Source: Hafnia alvei (GTDB lineage Bacteria > Pseudomonadota > Gammaproteobacteria > Enterobacterales > Enterobacteriaceae). From it: a stretch of DNA of 64,000 nucleotides. The stretch lies in contig NZ_CP139992.1 of NCBI RefSeq assembly GCF_034424155.1, forward strand, positions 1,504,012 through 1,568,011, given 5' to 3'. Numbering within the stretch: position 1 is the first letter of the stretch; each line of letters starts with the position of its first letter. Both the position numbers and the translations under genes were made by a program. This document shows, in pieces, positions 18,755 to 28,069 of this stretch. Below the pieces are notes generated by a model. It ran no database searches. It was not told where the DNA came from and was given only the letters and a program-made list of their open reading frames with translations.

Positions 18755-19327
18755 TCAGTCAGCACGGCCCATAAAGCGACGTTCTTCAATATGGATGCGA
18801 ATTTTTTCACCGCTGCTCAGATATTCAGGAACCTGAATCGTTAAGCCGGTGCTCATTACCGCAGGTTTGGTACGTGCGCTGGCAGAACCGCCTTTGATGC
18901 TTGGGCTGGTTTCAACGATTTCCATATCCACGGTCTGTGGCAGCTCAAGTGCCAGCACCTGACCATCCATGGTTAATACCTGAATGCCAGGCATTCCACC
19001 TTCAGGAATAAACAGCAGTTCTTCTTCGATCTGATCTTTTTTGAAGGTATATGGCGTGTAGTCTTCGTTGTCCATAAAGACGTATTCGTCACCGTCAATA
19101 TACGAGAAGTTAACCTGACGACGGCTAAGAGAGATCTCTTCCAGAATGTCATCGCCCTTAAAACGTTCTTCAACTTTCAGACCGGTACGGATATCGGAGA
19201 AACGCATTTTGTACAGCGTGCTCGCGCCACGAGCGCTTGGGCTTTGTACATCGATATCGCGAACCAGCAGTAGTTTGCCGTTTAAAGTGACCGCCATACC
19301 GCGTTTAATTTCGTTAGCTCTTGGCAT
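18755..19327 (-). CDS. yeiP: YeiP (EfpL), elongation factor P-like protein
   Basis: EF-P paralogue of 190 residues, identical in length to E. coli YeiP. The KOW-like N-domain carries the tip loop [12 protein letters not shown], with an arginine where EF-P has its modified lysine, then two OB-fold domains ending in [15 protein letters not shown]. Recent work (as I remember it) renames it EfpL and shows it helps ribosomes pass certain stalling motifs. It is the single gene of its unit, between mtr and uxuA on the minus strand. Confidence 0.95.
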   Translation of the reverse strand: MPRANEIKRGMAVTLNGKLLLVRDIDVQSPSARGASTLYKMRFSDIRTGLKVEERFKGDDILEEISLSRRQVNFSYIDGDEYVFMDNEDYTPYTFKKDQIEEELLFIPEGGMPGIQVLTMDGQVLALELPQTVDMEIVETSPSIKGGSASARTKPAVMSTGLTIQVPEYLSSGEKIRIHIEERRFMGRAD

Positions 19328-19484
19328 AAAAAAACCTTGTTAATGAGTTTGCAAATTCAGTCTTTAGCGTGTGGCGACACGTTACCCGCGCGGCGTTTTC
19401 TAGGCAAGAGGGGAAGATAAAAAAGCAGATAAATTTGACGCAAAATGCCGGAGCGGGCGCTCCGGCATCACAGTTTTTGACGAG

Positions 19485-20735
19485 TTATTGATAAACGGGT
19501 AACAAGTTCATCAGTGACAGAATATGTGCCACGGCGTTAATCAAACCAAAGGCAATAATAAACAGAATCATTGCTGAACCGCCCGGTGCGCGATAGGTCG
19601 CCTGTGGGAAACGTTTACGGCTTGCTCGCGCCATCATTGCCGGTACGATAACCGCCCAAATAGTGGCGGCTAAACCGGCAAAGCCGATGGCATAAAGGAA
19701 GCCATCTGGGAATGCAAGTGCGCCAATCGTTGGCGGCACGAAAGTGACCAATGCCGCTTTGGTACGGCCAGCACGGCTATCATCAAACTTAAAGAAGTCA
19801 GAGATAAAGTCGAACAGACCTAGGGAAACACCCAAGAACGAACTTGCCAACGCCATATAAGAGAACGCGTTAAGCAGCTGGTTGACAATGCTGCTGCTAG
19901 CAACGCTGCCCATCTGTTTTAGCAAACTGCCAATGTTACCGCCTTCAGCGATGATCTGCTGGAACGCCGCGCGGGTGATGTTCCCTTGGATCACATACTG
20001 CCAGAAGATGTAGATCGTCAGTGCGATAAGCGTACCGATAAACAGACTGCGAACCACTGACTTAGCGTCTTTATGATAATACTTCACCAGCCCCGGAACG
20101 TTACCGTGATAGCCAAAGGACGTTAGCAGGTAAGGAAGCGAAGCCAGCGCATAGGGCAAATAACTTGGTTTGTCTTCACCGGTATTAAACAAAACCGCAG
20201 GATCGACATGGGTGAACATATCACCGGTTGAAAGCAAGAAGGTAATCACCATGCCGCCAATCAGAATGGTGCTTAAGCGGTCAACCGCACGCGTCGATAA
20301 CCAGACGATAAAGGCCACGACAATGGCGAATACCAAGCCTGCTGCGGTTTGCCCAACGCCAAAATAGGGTTCCAGCGTGTGGGTGATGATTGAACCCCCC
20401 GCTGAAATATAGGCATAGGTCAGAATGTAGAGAACGAAGGTGATGGAAAGCCCGTTCAACGAGTTCCAGCCTTTGCCTAGCAGATCGCCCACCATGGTGT
20501 GGAAGCTCGCGCCTGCCGGATAATTGAGATTGGCTTCTAATATCATTAGGCCAGAGATGTACATGCAGGCCCAGGTATAGATCAGTAGCAGGACAGAACC
20601 GGTAAACCAGACCCCAGCGGTGACGACCGGAATTGAAAACATCCCCGCACCGACGGCGGTTCCGGCAATAATCATCGCGCCCCCAAGGACTGACGGGCGG
20701 CGTATCGTTTGAGTCAAGGTATTCTCCATCGTCAT
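19485..20735 (-). CDS. mtr: Mtr-type tryptophan permease
   Basis: Inner-membrane aromatic amino-acid/proton symporter of the HAAAP family, 416 residues (E. coli Mtr 414), with about 11 membrane segments. SVLGGAMIIAGTAVGAGMFS near the N-terminus, the SFGYHGNVPGLVKYY motif and the C-terminus HILSLMNLLPVYQ match Mtr better than TnaB or TyrP. The start at 20735 follows CAGGAG with a 6-nt spacer. A TrpR-like operator at 20771-20788 supports tryptophan as substrate. In E. coli mtr is not in this block, so it is an insertion relative to that order. Confidence 0.87.
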   Translation of the reverse strand: MTMENTLTQTIRRPSVLGGAMIIAGTAVGAGMFSIPVVTAGVWFTGSVLLLIYTWACMYISGLMILEANLNYPAGASFHTMVGDLLGKGWNSLNGLSITFVLYILTYAYISAGGSIITHTLEPYFGVGQTAAGLVFAIVVAFIVWLSTRAVDRLSTILIGGMVITFLLSTGDMFTHVDPAVLFNTGEDKPSYLPYALASLPYLLTSFGYHGNVPGLVKYYHKDAKSVVRSLFIGTLIALTIYIFWQYVIQGNITRAAFQQIIAEGGNIGSLLKQMGSVASSSIVNQLLNAFSYMALASSFLGVSLGLFDFISDFFKFDDSRAGRTKAALVTFVPPTIGALAFPDGFLYAIGFAGLAATIWAVIVPAMMARASRKRFPQATYRAPGGSAMILFIIAFGLINAVAHILSLMNLLPVYQ

Positions 20736-21035
20736 GCTGTGCTCCTGATTAGCGGCATGCTAATTCTTATGTACTAGCTCAATGGTACGTGTTGTTTAAT
20801 GAGAAGTAAACAGAGTAATGACGAGTGAGGTAAAAGAATTTGCCAGATTTTGTGCGAGAAAGTCGCGATGAGGCAGAAAGTTACGCGTTTAACCGCCGAA
20901 TGATGTCGATTTATCGGTGTTTTTGCTGTGAGCTTTTACAGCAGAAAAAATGAAAACCCTGTATAAGTGGAGAGCGGATTTTCCGCTCGCTGACTCTGTC
21001 GCAGCTCATTTCAGACAGCCCACCGGAGTACTTCC
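20736..21035. other. mtr-yeiW divergent intergenic region
   Basis: 300 bp with the TrpR-like site near mtr and, closer to yeiW, a perfect hairpin GAGCGGA / TCCGCTC (20972-20988) without a T-run. No gene. Confidence 0.5.
20771..20788. promoter_or_regulatory. candidate TrpR operator of mtr
   Basis: GTACTAGCTCAATGGTAC matches the symmetric TrpR consensus GTACTAGTTAACTAGTAC at 14 of 18 positions, with both outer half-sites kept. It lies 36 bp upstream of the mtr start. On the minus strand a TTTACT-N17-TACCAT promoter-like pair would place the operator over the -10 region. This agrees with known TrpR repression of mtr in E. coli. Confidence 0.65.
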
Positions 21036-21290
21036 ATGGACTGCCGTTCCGATTGTGGAGCTTGTTGTATTGCTCCCTCAATTTCTAGCCCGATCCCCGG
21101 TATGCCTCACGGCAAACCCGCTAATACGCGCTGTGTTCAGTTGGATGATGACATGCGCTGCAAAATCTTTTTATCACCGCTCAGGCCCGCCGTATGTGGC
21201 GGACTTCAGGCCGCTGCGGATATGTGTTTTAGTCATCGAGATCAAGCCCTGAGCTATTTAATTCAGCTTGAGATAGCCACTGCGCCTTGA
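21036..21290 (+). CDS. yeiW: YeiW, small YkgJ-family cysteine-cluster protein
   Basis: 84-residue protein, the same length as E. coli YeiW. Eight cysteines (3, 7, 10, 11, 33, 42, 54, 64) form the YkgJ-family metal-binding cluster (zinc or iron-sulfur; not settled). The opening [17 protein letters not shown] is the family hallmark. A GGAG ribosome site precedes ATG 21036. It keeps its E. coli place in the setB-yeiW-yeiP block. Function unknown. Confidence 0.9.
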   Translation: MDCRSDCGACCIAPSISSPIPGMPHGKPANTRCVQLDDDMRCKIFLSPLRPAVCGGLQAAADMCFSHRDQALSYLIQLEIATAP

Positions 21291-21370
21291 TGCCGGTTCC
21301 CGCACATTAAGTTTTCGCGGTTTATGCTATGTTCAAAAATCGCGACTTAAGGGACGGGTTAGATCTCAGC

Positions 21371-24163
21371 ATGAAACGTATAGACAGAATTTGCCAGGAA
21401 TTAGAACGCTTAACATTGGGTCTGAACCAGACCGATTTGCAAAACGACGTTGCTTTCACCGCTGAAAGTATTGGTTTTAATCTTGGCCTCGCGCGTAATT
21501 CAGTAAGCAAAGATCTTAACCAACTGTGGAGTGAGCAACGGGTTATTAAGGTAAAAACCCGTCCGGTTTATTTCCTCCATCGCGAGGTGGTAGAAACACT
21601 CATTGGTCATGTGCTACCGGACCATCTCACCGAGGTTCGTTTTGTTAGCGAATTATTGCCAAGTGAAGACCCACTTATCGCCCGCGACCCTTTTACCGCG
21701 CTGATTGGTTACGACCGCAGCCTGAAACTGGCGGTGGAAAAAGGGAAGGCCGCGGTACTCTATCCCAGCGGTTTGCATGTTTTACTGACCGGCCCGTCGG
21801 GCGTGGGGAAAACCTATTTTGCCGAGCTGATGCATCAGTTTGCCTGCCAGCAAAGCGGCAATAACGCACTGCCGTTGGTCTATTTCAACTGTGCTGAATA
21901 TGCGCACAACCCCGAGCTTCTCTCTTCTCATCTTTTTGGTCATCGGCAGGGCGCTTTTACCGGCGCAACCAGCGATAAAACTGGGCTTATTGAGCAGGCT
22001 GACGGTGGCTATCTGCTGCTGGATGAAATTCATCGCCTTCCTTATGAAGGGCAAGAAAAACTGTTTGCCCTGTTAGATAAAGGTGAATTTCGAGCGTTGG
22101 GCTCAAGTCATAAGGCGCGAGCGGTGAGTGTGCGCTTAATCTGTGCCACCACGGAACCGGTGAATTCCACGTTACTACGCACTTTCCAGCGACGAATTCA
22201 GGTTAGTATCGATCTGCCTGCCTTACGCGAGCGTTCAATGGAAGAGCAAATTGAGCTGATTACTGGATTCCTGCATCAGGAAAGTCGAAAAATCAGCCGC
22301 ACCATTCGGGTCGATAAAGCGCTGCTGCTGTGGCTGCTAGAAAAACCGTTGGAAGGCAATATTGGCCAGTTGAAAAGTGATATCCAATTCTTGTGTGCTC
22401 AGGGCTGGGCGGCAGGCATGGGGCAGCAACACGATGTGCTGACGTTGGATAAAAAGCTGGTAGAGCAGTCGGTGATGCCGAGTGCGGACCAACGCTTGCT
22501 GGTCGATAGCATATTTGGTCAACAACAATGGCTGGATATCAGCGCAGATACCCTATCTGCGCTGAAACCCTCGTTGGGCGCGGCCGTGGGGCAAGAAGAC
22601 AGCGACCTGTTTTACCGTTTTCTGACGCGTGAATATGTCAACCTACGCAACAGCAACGTGCCGCCGCAGGAAACGCTGGCTATCCTCAAAAACAAACTGC
22701 GCTCGATATTTGAATATGGTTTGTACAGCCGTGACACTGCGACGGTCGGTTACAGTGGCCAGCTTGAGCAGCGTTTAGCGCTGCTGATTGGCTACGTTGA
22801 GCAGGTGGTTGGGTTTACTCTGCCAGAAAACATGGTTAATCATCTGCGTAAGCACTTCCTCACCTTGCTGAGCTATGTCCAGCGCGGTTTGATTCCTCAG
22901 CTTTACTCTTCAAGCCTGATATTGGATCACTGCAAAGACGAATACAATAACGCGATGCAGCTTTGTCGTCGCATCGATGAAATATTTAATATTCAATGCC
23001 CTGCGACCGAAGTGGTGTATCTGTGCATGTTCCTAAAAGAGTGTCGCCAGCACCGCTGTGAAATTGACGATAGCCCCGAGCTTGGTGTTATTTTTATTGC
23101 CCACGGTGCTACGACGGCCACCAGTATGGCGCAGTATGTGAATCAGGTTTTAGAGCGTGAACTGCTCACCGCGATTGATATGCCGTTCGAGCAGTCAGTG
23201 CATGACACCTTGGAAGTGCTTACCAACCTGATCCGCAGCCGTGGCTACCGGCGCGTGATTCTGATGGTCGATATTGGTTCGCTGGTCCATTTTGGCAGCG
23301 CCATCAGCAAATTGTTCCAGTTTGAAGTATTGCTGCTGCCAAACATGACGCTGACCAGCCTGCTGGAGATTGGTCTGGATTTGACCTATGAATCTAGCGA
23401 TTTTGCCGCGCTGAATGCGTTAATGCAGGAGAAACAAATTCCGTGCCATTGGTGTTCGCCCGAACAGGCCGGTGCGGGAAAAGTGCTGGTGGTGTCCTGC
23501 ATTACCGGTATGGGAACCGCAGAGAAAATCCACAAGGTACTGTCAGAAAGCTTTGGTGAACTGATGGCGCAGGATACGCGCTTATTAATTCTGGATTACA
23601 ACGAGGTTCGAAGCCTAGACCGTATTCAGCAGGTGCTGGCCCCTCATGAACGGCTGGTGGGTATTGTGGGGACGTTCCAACCGGGATTGCCGGACATTCC
23701 CTTTATCTCGCTGGAAGAGATGTTTTCAGAGCAAGGCCCCGAGCTGCTGCTTAGCTTGTTAAACCCCGATCTCAGCACTCAGGAACGCCGCTTAGAAGTT
23801 GAACGTAGTTCAATGCGGTTTATCAGTGCGCTAACGCTCGAAAGTATCATTAATCAGATTTCGGTGCTGAACCCTCGCCGTATCTTGCAGGAAATGGAGA
23901 GCGTCTTACAGCGGATCTGTCAGGCCTCAGACCTCAAACCGAGCCGACAAGTGACACTACGCTTCCTTATCCACTGCTGTTGCATGGTGGAGCGTATCGT
24001 GATTAGCCGTAAACCGTTACAGATGGCGCTGGAAACTCAGCAAGATATTGATGCTGCCGCTATGAGTGTCATCAAACAGGCGTTCGCTCCCATTGAGGAG
24101 GCGTATGCCATTCGTTTATCTGACGCAGAATTCATTTATATTTACGAGCTTCTCTACCGCTAG
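21371..24163 (+). CDS. dgaR: DgaR, LevR-type sigma-54 activator of the D-glucosaminate operon
   Basis: 930-residue PTS-regulated enhancer-binding protein. An upstream ATG at 21329 exists, but MKRIDRICQEL at 21371 is the family-like start. Domains: N-terminal HTH; AAA+ domain with Walker A GPSGVGKT (about 141) and the sigma-54-contacting GAFTGA loop (about 195) plus DEIHRLP; first PRD; an EIIA(Man)-like domain with IAHGATTATSM (about 578); an EIIB-like segment VVSCITGMGTA (about 709); and a second C-terminal PRD. Phosphorylation of these modules couples transcription to substrate uptake. A sigma-54 promoter sits just downstream, before dgaA, and is the obvious target. Confidence 0.9.
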   Translation: MKRIDRICQELERLTLGLNQTDLQNDVAFTAESIGFNLGLARNSVSKDLNQLWSEQRVIKVKTRPVYFLHREVVETLIGHVLPDHLTEVRFVSELLPSEDPLIARDPFTALIGYDRSLKLAVEKGKAAVLYPSGLHVLLTGPSGVGKTYFAELMHQFACQQSGNNALPLVYFNCAEYAHNPELLSSHLFGHRQGAFTGATSDKTGLIEQADGGYLLLDEIHRLPYEGQEKLFALLDKGEFRALGSSHKARAVSVRLICATTEPVNSTLLRTFQRRIQVSIDLPALRERSMEEQIELITGFLHQESRKISRTIRVDKALLLWLLEKPLEGNIGQLKSDIQFLCAQGWAAGMGQQHDVLTLDKKLVEQSVMPSADQRLLVDSIFGQQQWLDISADTLSALKPSLGAAVGQEDSDLFYRFLTREYVNLRNSNVPPQETLAILKNKLRSIFEYGLYSRDTATVGYSGQLEQRLALLIGYVEQVVGFTLPENMVNHLRKHFLTLLSYVQRGLIPQLYSSSLILDHCKDEYNNAMQLCRRIDEIFNIQCPATEVVYLCMFLKECRQHRCEIDDSPELGVIFIAHGATTATSMAQYVNQVLERELLTAIDMPFEQSVHDTLEVLTNLIRSRGYRRVILMVDIGSLVHFGSAISKLFQFEVLLLPNMTLTSLLEIGLDLTYESSDFAALNALMQEKQIPCHWCSPEQAGAGKVLVVSCITGMGTAEKIHKVLSESFGELMAQDTRLLILDYNEVRSLDRIQQVLAPHERLVGIVGTFQPGLPDIPFISLEEMFSEQGPELLLSLLNPDLSTQERRLEVERSSMRFISALTLESIINQISVLNPRRILQEMESVLQRICQASDLKPSRQVTLRFLIHCCCMVERIVISRKPLQMALETQQDIDAAAMSVIKQAFAPIEEAYAIRLSDAEFIYIYELLYR

Positions 24164-24182
24164 CCCGCACTCTGCGGGCTTT
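24163..24182 (+). terminator. terminator of dgaR
   Basis: Hairpin GCCCGCA / TGCGGGC with a 3-nt loop overlaps the dgaR stop codon and runs into TTTCTCT, separating the regulator transcript from the sigma-54-driven operon. Confidence 0.75.
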
Positions 24183-24225
24183 CTCTGCATACCTCCTCGA
24201 TAAAAAACGCGCCGTGACACAATGC

Positions 24226-24241
24226 TGGCACGGGCGTTGCT
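24226..24241 (+). promoter_or_regulatory. sigma-54 (RpoN) promoter of dgaABCDEF
   Basis: TGGCAC-GGGCG-TTGCT is a full match to the -24/-12 consensus TGGCAC-N5-TTGCW. It lies 54 bp before the dgaA start and immediately after a gene for a GAFTGA-type sigma-54 activator. Confidence 0.92.
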
Positions 24242-24294
24242 ATATCAGCCATAGAAACCTTTTATTTCTTTGACTGAATGCCAGGAGGCTCATT

Positions 24295-24726
24295 TTGTCT
24301 ACCACCGCTTCACATTCCCTACCACAGATTTTACTGCTCACTCACGGTGGCTGGGGCAGCCAGCTTTGCGCCAGTCTACGAATGGTTGCCGGAGATATTC
24401 AAGGCGTGGCCGAAATTGCGCTCATGCCGGTCGATACCTTTAGCGAGTTTTTTCAGCGCGTTGAACAAGCCGTAATGGCCATGCCAAAAGGATCACTAAT
24501 CCTGACCGATTTTATCGGTGGAACCACGTCAAACGTGGCGGCTCGGCTGAGTGTGGATTATCCAATCGGCGTGATTTGCGGCCTGAATGCGTCGCTGCTG
24601 CTACAGGCTTTAGAGCTGCGAGAAACCGGTTTATTGACCGATGCAATCGAACAGCTGGTTGAGGCTGGGCGCGACAGTTGCCTCGACGTGGTGGCGCATA
24701 TCAATAGCCTTCAGAGCAACGCATAA
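24295..24726 (+). CDS. dgaA: DgaA, D-glucosaminate PTS EIIA component
   Basis: EIIA of the mannose-type PTS, 143 residues. The phospho-accepting histidine is His17 in LLTHGGWG. The start is an unusual TTG at 24295; it is fixed by a perfect AGGAGG at 24283-24288 with a 6-nt spacer, and no ATG offers a comparable site. It receives phosphate from HPr and passes it to DgaB. First gene of the operon behind the RpoN promoter. Confidence 0.88.
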   Translation: MSTTASHSLPQILLLTHGGWGSQLCASLRMVAGDIQGVAEIALMPVDTFSEFFQRVEQAVMAMPKGSLILTDFIGGTTSNVAARLSVDYPIGVICGLNASLLLQALELRETGLLTDAIEQLVEAGRDSCLDVVAHINSLQSNA

Positions 24727-24773
24727 CCCATTAAATCCGAAATATAAAACCGAATAACGAAAAGGAAAATCAC

Positions 24774-25259
24774 ATGGCTAGCATCGTTTTATGTCGTATC
24801 GACAGTCGTTTAATTCATGGTCAGGTTGTTACTAAGTGGGTTGGACAATCTCAAGCAAACCGCATTGCGGTGGTCAGCGACGAACTGGACGCCGATCCGT
24901 TTATGAAAAATATCTATCTGATGGCGGCACCGCCAAGCATCAAAGTGGATTGCTACAGCAACAGCAGTTTTGCCGCCGCGTGGAAAGAAAATCAGCTGGG
25001 TGAAGGAAAAGTGCTGGTGCTGTTCCCATCGCTGACGGCGGTGCAAGACGCCGTGCATCAAGGCTTTGATGTGCAGACTATTCAGGTAGGGGGATTAGGC
25101 GGTGGCCCAAGCCGCAAAGCCGTGTTCCAAAATATTACGCTAGACGACAAAGATGTGGGCATTTTGGGCGATCTGAAAGATCACGGCATTAAGGTGTTCT
25201 TCCAAACCATTCCAGAAGATAAGCCGCAGTCGCTAGAAGACATTCTAAAAAAATATTAA
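24774..25259 (+). CDS. dgaB: DgaB, D-glucosaminate PTS EIIB component
   Basis: EIIB of the mannose/sorbose PTS family, 161 residues. The active histidine is His15 in CRIDSRLIHGQVVTKW, the family signature. It phosphorylates the substrate as it is carried by DgaC and DgaD. Located 47 bp after dgaA. Confidence 0.92.
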   Translation: MASIVLCRIDSRLIHGQVVTKWVGQSQANRIAVVSDELDADPFMKNIYLMAAPPSIKVDCYSNSSFAAAWKENQLGEGKVLVLFPSLTAVQDAVHQGFDVQTIQVGGLGGGPSRKAVFQNITLDDKDVGILGDLKDHGIKVFFQTIPEDKPQSLEDILKKY

Positions 25260-25317
25260 TCGTCTTTGAGTACCAACTTTGACTGTTGACCATTGATTTT
25301 GACCAGAGGAAATCACT

Positions 25318-26070
25318 ATGGATACCTTGTTTATTGCTATCAGCATGGGGCTGTATTACTGGTTTGCCCGTTTACGTCTTGGGTACACCTTTTCAGGCAT
25401 GCTGGTTCAGCCGATTGTTATTGCCGTGTTCGTTGGGGTGATTTTGGGCGATATGCAAACCTCAATGATTATTGGGGCGGGCATGCAGTTGGTTTATCTC
25501 GGCGTGACATCAACGCCGGGCGGTAATGTGCCTTCCGATCCGGCTCTTGCAGCCTGCATTGCGATCCCCATTGCCGTTCAGGCCCATATGGAGCCTAACT
25601 TAGCTATCGCGCTGGCGATTCCGTTTGGCGTGATCGGCGTCTTCGTCGACCAGCTTCGCCGTACGCTGAATGCGGCGTGGGTGCATATGGCGGACAAATA
25701 CGCCGAAGAGGCCAATACCGGCGGCATTATGCGTTGCGCCTTTTTATATCCGGCGTTGCTGGGGTTGGTTCTGCGTTTCCCGGTGGTATTCGGTGCCAAC
25801 TATTTCGGTCAGAGCGTGGTCGAGAAGTTCCTTGCCTTGATGCCGCATTGGTTAACGCACTCCTTTGAAATTATGGGCGGCATCCTTCCCGCGCTCGGTT
25901 TTGCCATCACCATTATGGTGATTGGTAAGAAAAGCCTGCTGCCTTGGTTTATCGGTGGTTTCTTCGCGGTGCTTTATCTCAAAGTCGACATCATGGCGAT
26001 GGCTATTTTCGGCACCTGCGTGGCGTTTTTGGTGAAAGGTTTGGCAAAGAATGAAGGAGCATCATCATGA
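25318..26070 (+). CDS. dgaC: DgaC, D-glucosaminate PTS EIIC permease
   Basis: EIIC membrane subunit of the mannose-type PTS, 250 residues, strongly hydrophobic, with the family motif GMQLVYLGVTSTPGGNVPSDPALA that helps form the sugar site. Ribosome site AGAGGAAA precedes ATG 25318. Its stop overlaps the dgaD start (ATGA), so the two permease subunits are made in step. Confidence 0.92.
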   Translation: MDTLFIAISMGLYYWFARLRLGYTFSGMLVQPIVIAVFVGVILGDMQTSMIIGAGMQLVYLGVTSTPGGNVPSDPALAACIAIPIAVQAHMEPNLAIALAIPFGVIGVFVDQLRRTLNAAWVHMADKYAEEANTGGIMRCAFLYPALLGLVLRFPVVFGANYFGQSVVEKFLALMPHWLTHSFEIMGGILPALGFAITIMVIGKKSLLPWFIGGFFAVLYLKVDIMAMAIFGTCVAFLVKGLAKNEGASS

Positions 26071-26933
26071 GTGAATCAACCCCAGATATCATGCAGCACG
26101 AATTAGTCGAGCGTGCCCGCCAGAGTTCGGCGCTCACCAAAGGCGATATCACCAAAGCGTGGTTTATTTATTGGCTGGGTGCTGAGGTTTCCAGCTCCTA
26201 TGAACGTCTGCAAAGCCTGATCTTCTGCGCCTCGATGACGCCGATTATCAAAAAACTTTATCCCGAAAAAGAAGAGAGAGCCGAAGCGTTAAAGCGCCAT
26301 TTGAACTTCTTCAACACTGAACAAACGTTTGGTGCGGTGATCCAAGGCGTTGCTATCGCCATGGAAGAACAGAAGACGCGCGGTGAACCCATTTCAGATG
26401 CATCGATCACCGGGATCAAAACGGGATTGATGGGGCCACTGGCAGGTATCGGTGACTCGGTAATTTGGGCGGCGGTAATGCCTTTGCTCATCGCTATCTT
26501 TATTCCATTTGCAGCCAAAGGCAGCGCATTCGGCGGGATCCTGCCACTGGTGCTTTACACCGGTATTACGCTGGCGGTCAGCTACGGGCTGGTACACAAA
26601 GGCTATACCCTTGGGCGCGATTCCATCATCACCTTGTTGCAAGGCGGGCGAATTAAAGAGCTGATTTATGGTGCCAATGTGCTGGGGTTAATCATGATGG
26701 GCGCGCTATCGGCAAGCTACGTCAAGATAACCTCACCGCTTAAAATCAGCGCGCTTGAAGGATCGGAAATTGTCGTACAGCAGATTTTAGATTCCATTGC
26801 GCCTGGGCTTTTGCCGCTGGCCGCGGTGTTCTCTATCTACTTCTATCTCACCAAAAAAGGCCCGCGTTATACCACGATTTTGCTTTCGGTGGTGGTGATT
26901 AGCGTGGTGTGTTCGCTGCTTGGTGTGCTGTAA
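26067..26933 (+). CDS. dgaD: DgaD, D-glucosaminate PTS EIID permease
   Basis: EIID subunit of the mannose-type PTS membrane complex, 288 residues. The soluble N-terminal part (FNTEQTFGAVIQGVAIAMEEQ, and LMGPLAGIGDS) is diagnostic of EIID; the C-terminal end is membrane-embedded. It starts within the dgaC stop (4-bp overlap). Confidence 0.93.
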   Translation: MSESTPDIMQHELVERARQSSALTKGDITKAWFIYWLGAEVSSSYERLQSLIFCASMTPIIKKLYPEKEERAEALKRHLNFFNTEQTFGAVIQGVAIAMEEQKTRGEPISDASITGIKTGLMGPLAGIGDSVIWAAVMPLLIAIFIPFAAKGSAFGGILPLVLYTGITLAVSYGLVHKGYTLGRDSIITLLQGGRIKELIYGANVLGLIMMGALSASYVKITSPLKISALEGSEIVVQQILDSIAPGLLPLAAVFSIYFYLTKKGPRYTTILLSVVVISVVCSLLGVL

Positions 26934-26944
26934 GGAGAGTTGCA

Positions 26945-28069
26945 ATGAATCAAAATATTTACCAACGCCTAGGGCTAAAACGTGTGATTAACGCCTGCGG
27001 GAAAATGACTATTCTGGGCGTTTCAGCGGTATCACCTGAAGTAATGGCCGCAACGGCTGAGGCCGCAGGGGCGTTTGTGGAAATTGATGCGTTGGTCGAT
27101 CGCACCGGCGAGTTGGTGTCAACGCACACCGGTGCGCAGGATAGCTATATAACCTCTTGCGCGTCGGCGGGGATTGCCATTGCGGTGGCGGCGGTTATCA
27201 CGCGCGGTGAACCAGACCGCGTAGCGATGATGCCGGACAGCGCCGGTATGGCCAACGAAATTCTCATCCTGCGCGGTCATAACATTGATTATGGCGCGCC
27301 AATCACCAGCGCCATTCGTTTGGGTGGCGGGCGCATTGTTGAAGTGGGGCAGAGTAACTTGGCTGCGCGCTGGCAGCTTGAGAAAGCGGTTAGCGAACGC
27401 ACGGCGGCGCTGCTGTTTGTGAAATCTCACCACAGCGTACAAAAAGGCATGCTCACGCTTGAGGATTTTGTGGCGGTCGCTAAACAGTTCCAACTGCCAC
27501 TCATTGTTGACGCCGCCGCCGAAGAAGATTTACGCCAATACGTTGCCCGTGGTGCCGATATGGTGATTTACAGCGGAGCCAAAGCGTTCAATGCACCAAC
27601 GTCAGGCTTTATCACGGGCGGGCGTGAGTGGATCCGCTGCTGCAAAGCTCAGCATCACGGAATTGCGCGAGCAATGAAAATTGGCAAAGAAAACATGGTC
27701 GGTTTGGTGAAAGCGCTGGAGCTTTATGGCGAAGGTATCGCCAATATGACGCCAGAAAAACTAACCCCCACGGTCGAGGCGATCTCGGCACTGCGCGGAT
27801 TTAGCGCCGAGATTGAGCAAGACGAAGCGGGACGCGAGATTTGGCGTGTTCAGGTACGCGTTCACCCTGATATTTTGGGCATAGATGCGCGGCAGGTTGA
27901 AGCGATGCTACGAACCGGTGACATCGCTATCTACACGCGTCGATACTTCCTGCATCAGGGTGTTTTCAGTATCGATCCCCGCACATTAGATCACCATGAT
28001 TTAACCACGATCGTTGAAAGACTGGCACAGATCGCCGGTGAACAGGAAAAGCATTATGCAAAGCATTAA
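26945..28069 (+). CDS. dgaE: DgaE, D-glucosaminate-6-phosphate ammonia-lyase
   Basis: PLP enzyme that deaminates D-glucosaminate-6-phosphate to 2-keto-3-deoxygluconate-6-phosphate plus ammonia, as described for Salmonella DgaE. The start at 26945 (MNQNIYQRLGLKRVINACG) follows AAGGAGAG; the frame is open a little further upstream inside dgaD. The protein has 374 residues and the SelA/DgaE fold; the likely PLP lysine is Lys213 in IYSGAKAFNAP. It sits between the PTS genes and the aldolase gene. Confidence 0.92.
   Translation: MNQNIYQRLGLKRVINACGKMTILGVSAVSPEVMAATAEAAGAFVEIDALVDRTGELVSTHTGAQDSYITSCASAGIAIAVAAVITRGEPDRVAMMPDSAGMANEILILRGHNIDYGAPITSAIRLGGGRIVEVGQSNLAARWQLEKAVSERTAALLFVKSHHSVQKGMLTLEDFVAVAKQFQLPLIVDAAAEEDLRQYVARGADMVIYSGAKAFNAPTSGFITGGREWIRCCKAQHHGIARAMKIGKENMVGLVKALELYGEGIANMTPEKLTPTVEAISALRGFSAEIEQDEAGREIWRVQVRVHPDILGIDARQVEAMLRTGDIAIYTRRYFLHQGVFSIDPRTLDHHDLTTIVERLAQIAGEQEKHYAKH

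Noticed and set aside
21329-21370. Upstream ATG start of DgaR
   Set aside because: No ribosome site before 21329; MKRIDRICQEL at 21371 is the usual start of LevR-type regulators.
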